Assembly (NCBI GenBank): GCA_964653285.1
Contig: CAZZEX010000069.1
Span: 1-25,817, forward strand
DNA: 25,817 nucleotides
Reading direction: 5' to 3'
Source of the DNA: CAZZEX01 sp964653285
GTDB lineage: Bacteria; Chloroflexota; Anaerolineae; B4-G1
Shown here: positions 1-6,523 of the stretch, piece after piece
How the letters are laid out: every line of letters starts with the position of its first letter
Position numbering within the stretch: the stretch's first letter is position 1
Made by a program: the position numbers and the translations under genes
Notes under the pieces: model-generated
What the model saw: only the letters and a program-made list of their open reading frames with translations
Told to the model about the DNA's origin: nothing
The model's database searches: none

Positions 1-551
1 TAATTGAGACGCTGGCTCACAGCCACATCTACCTCTACACCTCAGACCAATCGGTAGGAGGGAACTTCCTCAAGGTCAAAGGTGCGGTTCGGCTTGAGGG
101 GGAGCGTCCCGTCGTCTATGTGGAGACGTATGGCCACGGCACCTACGCCCAGCGCAAAATCCTCGTGCCGCACGCCGTCGTCTACCGCGCGGGAGAGCAA
201 GCCGAGGTGCCAGAGGGTCTTGGAGACGACGACGTGTCGTACCAACTCGTCTCCATCTACGACACCCTCTGGATGCACCGAGACGAGATCGGCCCTGGAC
301 GGGCTTTCGACCAACCCTTCGACTACCGGGGTCACATTTTGCCAGCAACATTTGACGGCGAGGATTACGGCACAGACAAGGCCAACACGCCGTGGGGCTA
401 CAACCAGGCGACGGGCGATACCCTCTCTCGCGGCGATTGGTTTCTGGATCCAGCCAGGGCGTTGGCCTACCACGCCAGTTTTAATAACGACCTCTCACTG
501 GAGTATGTTTATAACCCTTACCTGACCGATCTGGAGCTGACGGAGGAGTGA
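1..551 (+). CDS. 3' part of an unrecognised protein, cut by the window edge
   Basis: An open frame runs from the left edge (first whole codon at base 3) to the TGA at 549-551, giving about 182 residues of a longer protein. An internal ATG at 120 would give 143 residues, but the same frame stays open upstream with ordinary protein-like composition, so the true start is outside the window. The visible part is rich in aromatic and acidic residues and shows no membrane segment. It contains PVVYVETYGHGTY near its start and GDWFLDPARALAYH near its end. The first of these loosely recalls the 'P-V-Y-V...H-Y' strand of Vps62-like domains, which is only a weak impression. The next gene begins 4 bases downstream, so the two are probably co-transcribed. 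No function is assigned. Confidence 0.6.
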   Translation, partial: IETLAHSHIYLYTSDQSVGGNFLKVKGAVRLEGERPVVYVETYGHGTYAQRKILVPHAVVYRAGEQAEVPEGLGDDDVSYQLVSIYDTLWMHRDEIGPGRAFDQPFDYRGHILPATFDGEDYGTDKANTPWGYNQATGDTLSRGDWFLDPARALAYHASFNNDLSLEYVYNPYLTDLELTEE

Positions 552-555
552 GCCA

Positions 556-988
556 ATGAGAGAAAGCCCCCTGATCATCCTGTGGCTCGATAACCTGGGC
601 CTCTTCTACCCGCTCATCGACCAGTTGCCGGTGCTGGGCGAGGTGACGTTCGACCGGGCTACCCGGCGCTACTTCAACCTGAAACAGACGGACTTTGACA
701 GGGAAACCGGGATGCTCACCCTAATCAAGGGAGCGCCCAGACTGGCGGATTTCGTGGGGCCGGCGCTGGTCAAGCGGCTCATCCCCCCACGGAGGTCCTT
801 CACGCGACGAGGTGGGCACCAGCCTGCTGGCCGTCGGCCCAGAGGACCCGGAGGCAGGTATCCGCTATGGCGGGCAGATTGCTTGCGGATCTATCGGTCA
901 GTTGTATAATAGCCTGCGCCGGATTCTCTATCGCCGGCCGCTGCGCCAGCCCGGAGCGGACTTGTTGTTCGGGCCGTGTGAAAGGTAG
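556..988 (+). CDS. Unrecognised 143-residue protein with an apparent +1 frameshift
   Basis: The ATG at 556 follows the preceding stop by 4 bases. The frame reads naturally to about base 785 (ILWLDNLGLFYPLIDQLPV, then LADFVGPALVKRLI). It then becomes an Arg/Gly/Pro-rich run typical of out-of-frame translation and stops at 909. The next frame over gives sensible protein from about 785 onward (DEVGTSLLAVGPEDPEAG, RYGGQIACGSIGQLYNSL) and ends at TAG 986-988, just before the first MBL gene. The switch is best placed at the run of six C at 783-788: removing one C joins both parts into 143 residues. It may be a sequencing or assembly indel or a real mutation. I do not recognise the family. Its position suggests it belongs to the same transcription unit as the MBL genes. 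Confidence 0.55.
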
Positions 989-994
989 GATACA

Positions 995-1744
995 ATGAAG
1001 ATCCAATTCCTGGGTACCGGAGCAGCCGAGGGCATCCCCAGTTTTGGTTGCACCTGTCAGCGCTGCCAGGTAGCCAGAAAAGAAGGAGGCCCCAACGTCC
1101 GGCAACGGGCCTCCGTGCTGGTCGAGGCGGCGGGACATTGCATCCTGCTCGACACGCCGCCGGAGATCAGCACGCTGCTGGACCGGGCCGAGATTTTCGA
1201 CCTGTCGGCGGTTTTCCTGAGCCACGAACACTTCGACCACATCGGCGGGCTGATCGAGTTCGAGTACTGGAACCGGGTGCTCCCCATCTTTGCCGGCCAC
1301 GATGTGCTGCCCAAACTCCGGCTGACCCCGCGCCTGGAGGAACGGGCGCTCCTCTCCGGCTTCGATCCCCAAACCCGGCTGTACTTCGGCGACCTGACGG
1401 TTATGCCTTTCAAAGTCATCCACCACGTTCCTTGTTACGGCTTCGCTTTCGAGGAGGCAGGAGCACGGATCGTTCATTTCAGCGACTCCGCCCCTGAACT
1501 GAGCAATCTCCATCGCCACCTGGCAGAGGAAGCCGACGTGGTCATCTTCCACACCCCCACCTTTGAGGCACATCTCCATCACCTCAGTGTTCAGAATGTC
1601 ATCTCCCTGGTGCAAGATTGGTCTCTCCAACGGGTGGTCATCACCCATATCAACCACGACAATCTCTTGCACGAAGAGTTGGTGGAGAAGACCACTCCTC
1701 ACGGCATAACAGTGGCCTACGATGGCCTGACGTTGGAGGTCTGA
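995..1744 (+). CDS. PhnP-like metallo-beta-lactamase-fold hydrolase, copy 1 of 3
   Basis: A 249-residue MBL-fold protein of the PhnP type, a family that includes the 5-phosphoribosyl 1,2-cyclic phosphate phosphodiesterase of phosphonate metabolism. It opens with MKIQFLGTGAAEGIP and then GCTCQRC (C19, C21, C24), which matches the Cys part of the extra structural zinc site of PhnP. The catalytic motif HEHFDH is at H77, H79, D81 and H82. Further ligands are H143 or H144 in IHHVPCYG, D164 in HFSDS, and H218 and H221 in THINH; by analogy the first of these last two is catalytic and the second structural. The full dinuclear site is present, so the protein should be an active phosphodiesterase or related hydrolase. 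An AGGTAGGA ribosome site precedes ATG 995. No C-P lyase genes are near, so the real substrate is open; the downstream iol genes suggest an inositol-related ester. Confidence 0.88.
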   Translation: MKIQFLGTGAAEGIPSFGCTCQRCQVARKEGGPNVRQRASVLVEAAGHCILLDTPPEISTLLDRAEIFDLSAVFLSHEHFDHIGGLIEFEYWNRVLPIFAGHDVLPKLRLTPRLEERALLSGFDPQTRLYFGDLTVMPFKVIHHVPCYGFAFEEAGARIVHFSDSAPELSNLHRHLAEEADVVIFHTPTFEAHLHHLSVQNVISLVQDWSLQRVVITHINHDNLLHEELVEKTTPHGITVAYDGLTLEV

Positions 1745-1746
1745 CC

Positions 1747-2511
1747 GTGAAGATACGCTTCTTAGGCACTGGTGCAGCGGAGGGCATTCCGGCTCTCGGC
1801 TGCGATTGCGCCCATTGCACCAGGGCCAGAAACGAGGGCGGGAAGTTGGCCCGCGAGCGAAATGCCATTCTATTTTCCCTGCCTGACTATGAACTGTTAA
1901 TTGACTGTGCTCCAGACATCAGAAGCCTGATCAACAAATATCAGATCACCAGACTGGATGGCATTCTTGCCACTCGATCTCGCTACGACCACATCGGTGG
2001 CATCAAGGAGTTCGAGTGGTGGCCGGGCCAGTTGGATTTCCTGGCCGAGGACACCCTCTTCGAGGCTATCAAGCGGGAGCACTGGACGGAGACGCTCGAC
2101 GCCGTTATGTTTCACATCCCTTATTACCCAGGGAGTTCCCTTTACTTCGGCGGCTTCTCCATCATTCCCTTTGCTGCCCGCCGTCGGCGACCCGTTTTTG
2201 GCATCTCGGTGAAGGAAGGCGAGACTCGGGTCGTCTATACCTCGGACACCCCCGCCCGCCTGACCAACTACGCCCGGCGGGTTATGCAGAACTGTGACCT
2301 GCTGATCATCAATACCCCCACTTTCGATAAGGTCAATGAGAACCACATCAACACTCTCGAGGCTATTGAGCTCAAAGAGCGAGTGGGGGCCAGACAGATG
2401 GTCCTGACCTACATCAACCACGAGAACAAGCCCCACGACGAGTTGGAAAAGTTCGTTGGCCAGGTTGAAGGAGTGACCGTGGCCTACGACGGCATGAGGC
2501 TAGAGGCATGA
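1747..2511 (+). CDS. PhnP-like MBL-fold protein, copy 2 of 3, probable pseudoenzyme
   Basis: A 254-residue paralogue starting at GTG 1747, two bases after the previous stop, with GGAGG at 1735-1739 seven bases upstream. The open frame extends further upstream, but this start aligns exactly with the N-termini of the other copies (VKIRFLGTGAAEGIP). The structural-zinc residues GCDCAHC (C19, C21, C24) and NH (H225) are kept. The active site is not: the HxHxDH motif reads RSRYDH (R77, R79, D81, H82), the histidine of the PxF...H segment is replaced by an Arg run (R145-R148), and the last catalytic His is Y222. Only D81, H82 and D167 remain. The frame is intact and the rest is well conserved, so this is probably a maintained non-catalytic partner rather than a decaying gene. 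It is closer to copy 3 than to copy 1. Confidence 0.88.
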   Translation: MKIRFLGTGAAEGIPALGCDCAHCTRARNEGGKLARERNAILFSLPDYELLIDCAPDIRSLINKYQITRLDGILATRSRYDHIGGIKEFEWWPGQLDFLAEDTLFEAIKREHWTETLDAVMFHIPYYPGSSLYFGGFSIIPFAARRRRPVFGISVKEGETRVVYTSDTPARLTNYARRVMQNCDLLIINTPTFDKVNENHINTLEAIELKERVGARQMVLTYINHENKPHDELEKFVGQVEGVTVAYDGMRLEA

Positions 2512-3278
2512 CCCTGAGGATCAAGTTCCTGGGTACTGGCTCAGCGGAAGGTATCCCGGCTATCGGCTGCGATTGTCCCCATTGTACCAGGGCCAGGAGA
2601 GAAGGAGGAAGACTGGTGCGGGCGAGAACCTCCGTTCTCTTCTCCCTCCCCGGTTACGAATTGTTGCTTGATACTCCACCAGAGATCAGAGAGTTGTTAA
2701 CCCAGAATAAGGTGCTGCGGATAGACGGTATCTTTCTCACCCATGCCCATCATGACCACACCGGGGGGTTGGAAGAGTTCCTCTACTGGAAAGGGGATGT
2801 GGACTTCTTTGTCGAACCGGGGGTGTACGAGTCCCTGCGCCGGGAAGACTGGGGCGAGAAACTGCCGGGTATCGCCTTTCACTGTCCCTTCCATCCAGGG
2901 ATGGCCGTGCGCTTCGATGGCTTCTTCTTCACCCCTTTCGCCGTCTGCCACACGGTTCCCTGCTTTGGTCTGGCGATCTATGAGGGCGGTCATAAAATCG
3001 TCTACACCTCCGACACCAGCAATCGGTGCAGCAACTACGCCTACTGCCTGATGAATAAGGCCGATCTGCTGATTGTCAATACCCCACGCTTTTCTGCACC
3101 GCACGAGGATCACATCACCTCGATCGAAGCGGTCGAGTTGAAAGAACGGGTGGGGGCCAACCGTTTGGTCCTGACTCATTGCAACCACCATAACCGGCCC
3201 CACGACGAACTGGAGGAGTGGGTCGAAGGACTGAATGGGGTCACGGTGGCTTACGATGGTATGGAGATTGAGGTCTGA
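2508..3278 (+). CDS. PhnP-like metallo-beta-lactamase-fold hydrolase, copy 3 of 3
   Basis: A 256-residue MBL-fold protein whose ATG overlaps the stop of copy 2 (ATGA), implying translational coupling. It shows GCDCPHC (C21, C23, C26), the catalytic HAHHDH (H79, H81, D83, H84), CHTVPCFG with the next ligand His, YTSDT with the bridging Asp, and THCNH near the C-terminus. Copies 2 and 3 share long stretches such as ELKERVGA, PHDELE and VTVAYDGM, so they come from a later duplication than copy 1. With a full set of ligands it should be catalytic. The coupling to the degenerate copy 2 suggests a heteromer, since PhnP is a dimer. Substrate unknown; see the finding on the link to inositol catabolism. 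Confidence 0.88.
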   Translation: MTLRIKFLGTGSAEGIPAIGCDCPHCTRARREGGRLVRARTSVLFSLPGYELLLDTPPEIRELLTQNKVLRIDGIFLTHAHHDHTGGLEEFLYWKGDVDFFVEPGVYESLRREDWGEKLPGIAFHCPFHPGMAVRFDGFFFTPFAVCHTVPCFGLAIYEGGHKIVYTSDTSNRCSNYAYCLMNKADLLIVNTPRFSAPHEDHITSIEAVELKERVGANRLVLTHCNHHNRPHDELEEWVEGLNGVTVAYDGMEIEV

Positions 3279-3282
3279 GTGG

Positions 3283-3306
3283 ATTCGTAAATTCGTATAT
3301 TCGCAG
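3283..3306. repeat. 8-bp tandem array (3 units, ATTCGTAA-type)
   Basis: Three units ATTCGTAA, ATTCGTAT and ATTCGCAG start four bases after the stop of the third MBL gene. This is the only clear short-period array in the left, metabolic part of the window, and it is intergenic. Confidence 0.7.
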
Positions 3307-3340
3307 CAACCTAAACATAAGCATGAGGAGGTTATGAACG

Positions 3341-4498
3341 ATGAAAGGCTTAGTACTCGACGCCGTGTGGGAACCGAAGCCGGACTACGAAGTCTCCGAA
3401 TGGGAGAAGCAGACCGGCAAGGCCATCACCGGCAACAGCATCTGGCGGCACCCCAGGTTGGAAGTGCGCGACTGGCCCGACCCCCAGCCTGGCCCCAAAG
3501 AGGTCGTGCTGGAGGTCCAGGCCTGCGGCATCTGCGGCTCCGATATACACTTCTACGAGACCGACGAGGACGACTACATGCTGTACCCCGGCCTGACCAA
3601 ATTCCCCACCATCACAGGCCACGAGTTCTCCGGCAAGGTGGTGGAGATGGGCAAGGAGGTCGAACTCCTCAAGATCGGCGATATGGTGACGGCGGAGGAG
3701 ATGATCTGGTGCGGCCGCTGCATCCCCTGCCGCAACGGCTATCCCAACCACTGCACCAATCTGGAGGAGATCGGCTTTACCATCCCCGGCGCGTTCGCCA
3801 ACTACATCGCCGTGGACGAAAAGTTCTGCTGGAAGATTGACGCTATCGCTGAGCGGTTTGGCGACGAGAAGCAGGCCTACGAAGTGGGGGCCCTCAGTGA
3901 GCCGACCTCAGTCGCCTACAACGCCATGTTCGAGCGAGCGGGCGGCTTCCGGCCGGGCCACTACGTCAGCGTCTTCGGCACAGGGCCGATCGGCCTGGCA
4001 GCCACCGGCCTGGCGAAAGCGGCCGGTGCGGGCATCATTGCCGCCTTCGAGATCATGCCGGAGCGGCGCGAATTGGCCAGGCAGGTCGGTGCCGACTACG
4101 TGTACGACCCTCGCGAAGTCAACCCGGGCGAGGTCTTGATGGAACTGAGCAAGGGCGCAGGCTTCAACTTCCACGTCGAGGCCGCCGGTGCCCCGCACCT
4201 GACGGTGCCGGAGATGGAGAAGGCCCTGGCCATCAACGGCAAGATCGTCCAGATCGGGCGGGCCGCCCGGCGGGTGCCGATGTATCTGGAGACCCTCCAG
4301 GTGCGTCGCGCCCAGGTCTTTGGTTCGCAGGGCCACTCTGGCCACGAGACGTTCCCCAACGTCATCCGCATGGTCGCCGCCGGCCGGCTCAACTTGAGCC
4401 CCGCCATCACCGCCCGCTACAAACTGGATCAGGCTGTGGACGCCATCGCCCGCGCTACCAGGCGGGCGGATGGTAAGATTATGGTCAAGCCGAATTAA
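3341..4498 (+). CDS. iolM: Zn-dependent dehydrogenase, probable scyllo-inosose 3-dehydrogenase IolM
   Basis: A 385-residue medium-chain Zn alcohol dehydrogenase. Catalytic zinc residues are C65 (CGICGSD), H94-E95 (GHEFSG) and E187 (SEPTSVAYN). The structural zinc cysteines are C124, C127, C130 and C138. The NAD site is GTGPIG at 213-218. The N-terminus (MKGLVLDA, then KTG-like and IWR segments), the YPGLTKFP stretch and QGHSGH near the C-terminus closely resemble the Thermotoga maritima TM0412 protein as I remember it. That enzyme oxidises scyllo-inosose to 3-dehydro-scyllo-inosose with NAD in the inositol pathway. Genes of the IolN and IolO type follow directly, which strongly supports this reading over threonine or sorbitol dehydrogenase. 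AGGAGG at 3326-3331 sets the start at 3341; an ATG at 3334 is in another frame. The 62-base gap to the MBL genes leaves room for a promoter, but I see none clearly. Confidence 0.88.
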   Translation: MKGLVLDAVWEPKPDYEVSEWEKQTGKAITGNSIWRHPRLEVRDWPDPQPGPKEVVLEVQACGICGSDIHFYETDEDDYMLYPGLTKFPTITGHEFSGKVVEMGKEVELLKIGDMVTAEEMIWCGRCIPCRNGYPNHCTNLEEIGFTIPGAFANYIAVDEKFCWKIDAIAERFGDEKQAYEVGALSEPTSVAYNAMFERAGGFRPGHYVSVFGTGPIGLAATGLAKAAGAGIIAAFEIMPERRELARQVGADYVYDPREVNPGEVLMELSKGAGFNFHVEAAGAPHLTVPEMEKALAINGKIVQIGRAARRVPMYLETLQVRRAQVFGSQGHSGHETFPNVIRMVAAGRLNLSPAITARYKLDQAVDAIARATRRADGKIMVKPN

Positions 4499-4531
4499 GG
4501 GCTGGTAAATTGATAGATTGGGAGAAATGAA

Positions 4532-5656
4532 ATGTCAGACAAGCAAGCACCACCAGGATGGCTCGCCACCGACCAGCCGGACCTCTTTTTCGAGGATAAC
4601 ACCGTCGGTCGCCTGAAGAAGGAAGTATGGGAGGCCAGTGACGCCGAGATAGACGCTATCCTGGCCGAGTACGGCGTTCCCGCTCCCATCGAGTGGGGCC
4701 AGCCGGGCTCCTATATCCAGACCACGGTGCGCCACGTGCTGGAGGAGAACCGCCGCAAGAACGACGTCGTCTTCATCCCGGTGGGTTCTACCGAGTTGCA
4801 CGGCAAGCACATGTCCAGTGCCATGGACACCCTCTTCGTCAGTGCCGTCGTCGAGGGCGTGCGCCGCTACACGGCCAGGCGGGGCGCGCCGGTCAATCTG
4901 GCCCTCCCACCGCTGATGTATGGCGCGCATCCTTATCACCACTTAGGGATGCCCGGCACCGTCATCATTCGGGAGGACGTGGTGAAGGAACTGATGATTG
5001 ACGTGATGCTCGGTCTGTGGAACGACGGCTTCCGCAAGCAGGTCATCCTCAACAACCACGGGCAACTATGGGTACTCGAAGCGGCAATTCAGCAATTCGA
5101 GAAGCGCTATCAACTGCCCGGCATCTTTCGCGTCATAGACTGGCACCGCGCCGTCCGCCAGTTCTTCCGCACGCAGGAACGGGGCGGCCAGTTCGACACC
5201 AACTTCGTCCACGCTGCCGAGGCGGAGACGTCTCTGGGATTGTTCCTCGTCCCGCAGATGGTGGACATGGACTACGCCGTGAATACCCAGGGCAAGGCCT
5301 ACCTGCCCGATGGGCACTTCGACAAGTCAGTGGAGCCGTTCAGCCGGCCCAGCCGCTGGTCCGAGGGCGAGGGACACTTCGCCATCGAACTCGTGGGCAC
5401 GCCGGAGGGCGTGGTTGGCAAGGCGAAGGCGGGCACGGCGGAGAAGGCCAGGCGACCTCTCGCCGCCATCCTGCGCTACATGACGCTGGTCAACGACCAG
5501 ATTCTGGAGGCGTTCCCTGCGGGCGCCGTGCCGCCGGTGGAGGAGACGACCTTCCGCACCGAGGCGGAGATGGAGCCCTACCTGCGCGAACCGTGGAGCG
5601 AGGGTTGGAAGCCAGTGTATGGGTTGCCACGGATTGGGCAGGGGTCTGGACTGTAA
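4532..5656 (+). CDS. iolN: Creatininase-family hydrolase, probable 3-dehydro-scyllo-inosose hydrolase IolN
   Basis: A 374-residue protein with the creatininase fold signature PVGSTELHGKHMSSAMDT. E88, H90 and D99 have the same spacing as the metal ligands E34, H36 and D45 of creatininase. Further family segments are HPYHHLGMPGT, LNNHGQ and HAAEAETS. It is longer than plain creatininases by about 75 N-terminal residues (DLFFEDN onward), consistent with my memory of the IolN group (TM0413 of Thermotoga). IolN cleaves the ring of the diketo-inositol to 5-keto-L-gluconate, which needs a divalent metal. Its place between iolM and iolO is the main reason for choosing this over a generic creatininase. 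The start ATG 4532 has GGGAG about 8 bases upstream; 33 bases separate it from iolM. Confidence 0.85.
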   Translation: MSDKQAPPGWLATDQPDLFFEDNTVGRLKKEVWEASDAEIDAILAEYGVPAPIEWGQPGSYIQTTVRHVLEENRRKNDVVFIPVGSTELHGKHMSSAMDTLFVSAVVEGVRRYTARRGAPVNLALPPLMYGAHPYHHLGMPGTVIIREDVVKELMIDVMLGLWNDGFRKQVILNNHGQLWVLEAAIQQFEKRYQLPGIFRVIDWHRAVRQFFRTQERGGQFDTNFVHAAEAETSLGLFLVPQMVDMDYAVNTQGKAYLPDGHFDKSVEPFSRPSRWSEGEGHFAIELVGTPEGVVGKAKAGTAEKARRPLAAILRYMTLVNDQILEAFPAGAVPPVEETTFRTEAEMEPYLREPWSEGWKPVYGLPRIGQGSGL

Positions 5657-5659
5657 GCG

Positions 5660-6484
5660 GTGAGTAAGCGAGTGAAACTGAGCATTGTCCTATCCACTCA
5701 CGCTGCCCAGTTCGAGGCGGTGGCCTTCAAGGGAGATTTCGAAGCCAACGTCGCCAAGATCGCGGGTTGGGGGTACGACGGTGTCGAACTCACCATCCGC
5801 GATCCCGGGCTGGTGGACGGTGACGAACTGGAGCGCGTCGTAGCGGCGCACGGCCTGACGGTTCCGGCTATCGGCACGGGGCAGGCCTGGGGTGAAGAAG
5901 GGCTCTCCTACACCGACCCCGACCCGGCTATCCGCGCTGCTGCCATCGAGCGGACCAAATCTCACATCCCCTTTGCCACGCGGACAGGGGCTATCATCAT
6001 CATTGGCCTGCTACGCGGCATCGTCAGGCCGGGCGTGGACCAGGCCCAGGCGATGGAGTGGCTGGTGCATGCTTTGCAGCGCTGCTGTGCAGCGGCTCAG
6101 CCCCACGGCGTGCGGCTGGCGCTGGAGCCATTGAACCGGTACGAGACCGGCTTGATCCATACTGTCGCTGACGGGTTGGAACTGCTCGAGCAGGTTGGGG
6201 CAGATAACATGGGCCTGCTGCTGGACACGTTCCACATGAACATCGAGGAGCGGGACCTGGCCGACGCGATCCGGACAGCCGGCGAGCACATGTTTCACTT
6301 TCACGTCGCTGACTCCAACCGCTGGTATCCGGGTGCTGGCCACATAGACTTCGGTCGCCTGCTGGCTGCGCTGGATGAGACCGGCTACACCGGCTACGTC
6401 TCGGGCGAGTTTATGCCGCTGCCCGACGCGGACACGGCCGCGGAACTGGCCATCGCGCACTTACGGGCTGTCGCGCCATCGTGA
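5660..6484 (+). CDS. iolO: TIM-barrel sugar epimerase, probable 5-keto-L-gluconate epimerase IolO
   Basis: About 274 residues of the hydroxypyruvate isomerase / AP-endonuclease-2 TIM-barrel family. Expected metal ligands are E156 (LALEPLNRYETG), D189 (LLLDTFHMNIEE), H215 (FHFHVADSNRW) and E250 (SGEFMPLP). The stretches AFKGDF, IRDPGLVD, AIGTGQAW and NRYETG closely match the Thermotoga IolO protein (TM0416) as I remember it, which turns 5-keto-L-gluconate into D-tagaturonate. The GTG at 5660 lies 3 bases after the iolN stop with no good ribosome site, so coupling is likely. A second GTG at 5672 (VKLSIV) would align better with the Thermotoga start and may be the true one. The gene ends at TGA 6482-6484, immediately before a strong inverted repeat. 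Confidence 0.87.
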   Translation: MSKRVKLSIVLSTHAAQFEAVAFKGDFEANVAKIAGWGYDGVELTIRDPGLVDGDELERVVAAHGLTVPAIGTGQAWGEEGLSYTDPDPAIRAAAIERTKSHIPFATRTGAIIIIGLLRGIVRPGVDQAQAMEWLVHALQRCCAAAQPHGVRLALEPLNRYETGLIHTVADGLELLEQVGADNMGLLLDTFHMNIEERDLADAIRTAGEHMFHFHVADSNRWYPGAGHIDFGRLLAALDETGYTGYVSGEFMPLPDADTAAELAIAHLRAVAPS

Positions 6485-6489
6485 CCCGT

Positions 6490-6523
6490 AGACCTCCGAG
6501 GTCTTCCGAGACCTCGGAGGTCT
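6490..6523. terminator. 15-bp inverted repeat between convergent genes
   Basis: AGACCTCCGAGGTCT (6490-6504) and its exact reverse complement (6509-6523) are separated by 4 bases. Each arm is itself a palindrome around one central base, so a cruciform or two small hairpins could also form. It sits just after iolO and overlaps the TAG (6522-6524) of the opposing gene. A bidirectional transcription stop is plausible, although no T-run follows on either strand. It may also be a mobile palindrome family. Confidence 0.6.

Noticed and set aside
995..3278. Phosphonate (C-P lyase) operon, because of the PhnP-like proteins
   Set aside because: No phnG-phnM-type gene is present in the window and the downstream genes are inositol-catabolic.
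3341..4498. Threonine 3-dehydrogenase or sorbitol dehydrogenase
   Set aside because: The Zn-ADH motifs alone would allow it, but the N-terminal segment, the QGHSGH region and the iolN-iolO neighbours favour IolM.
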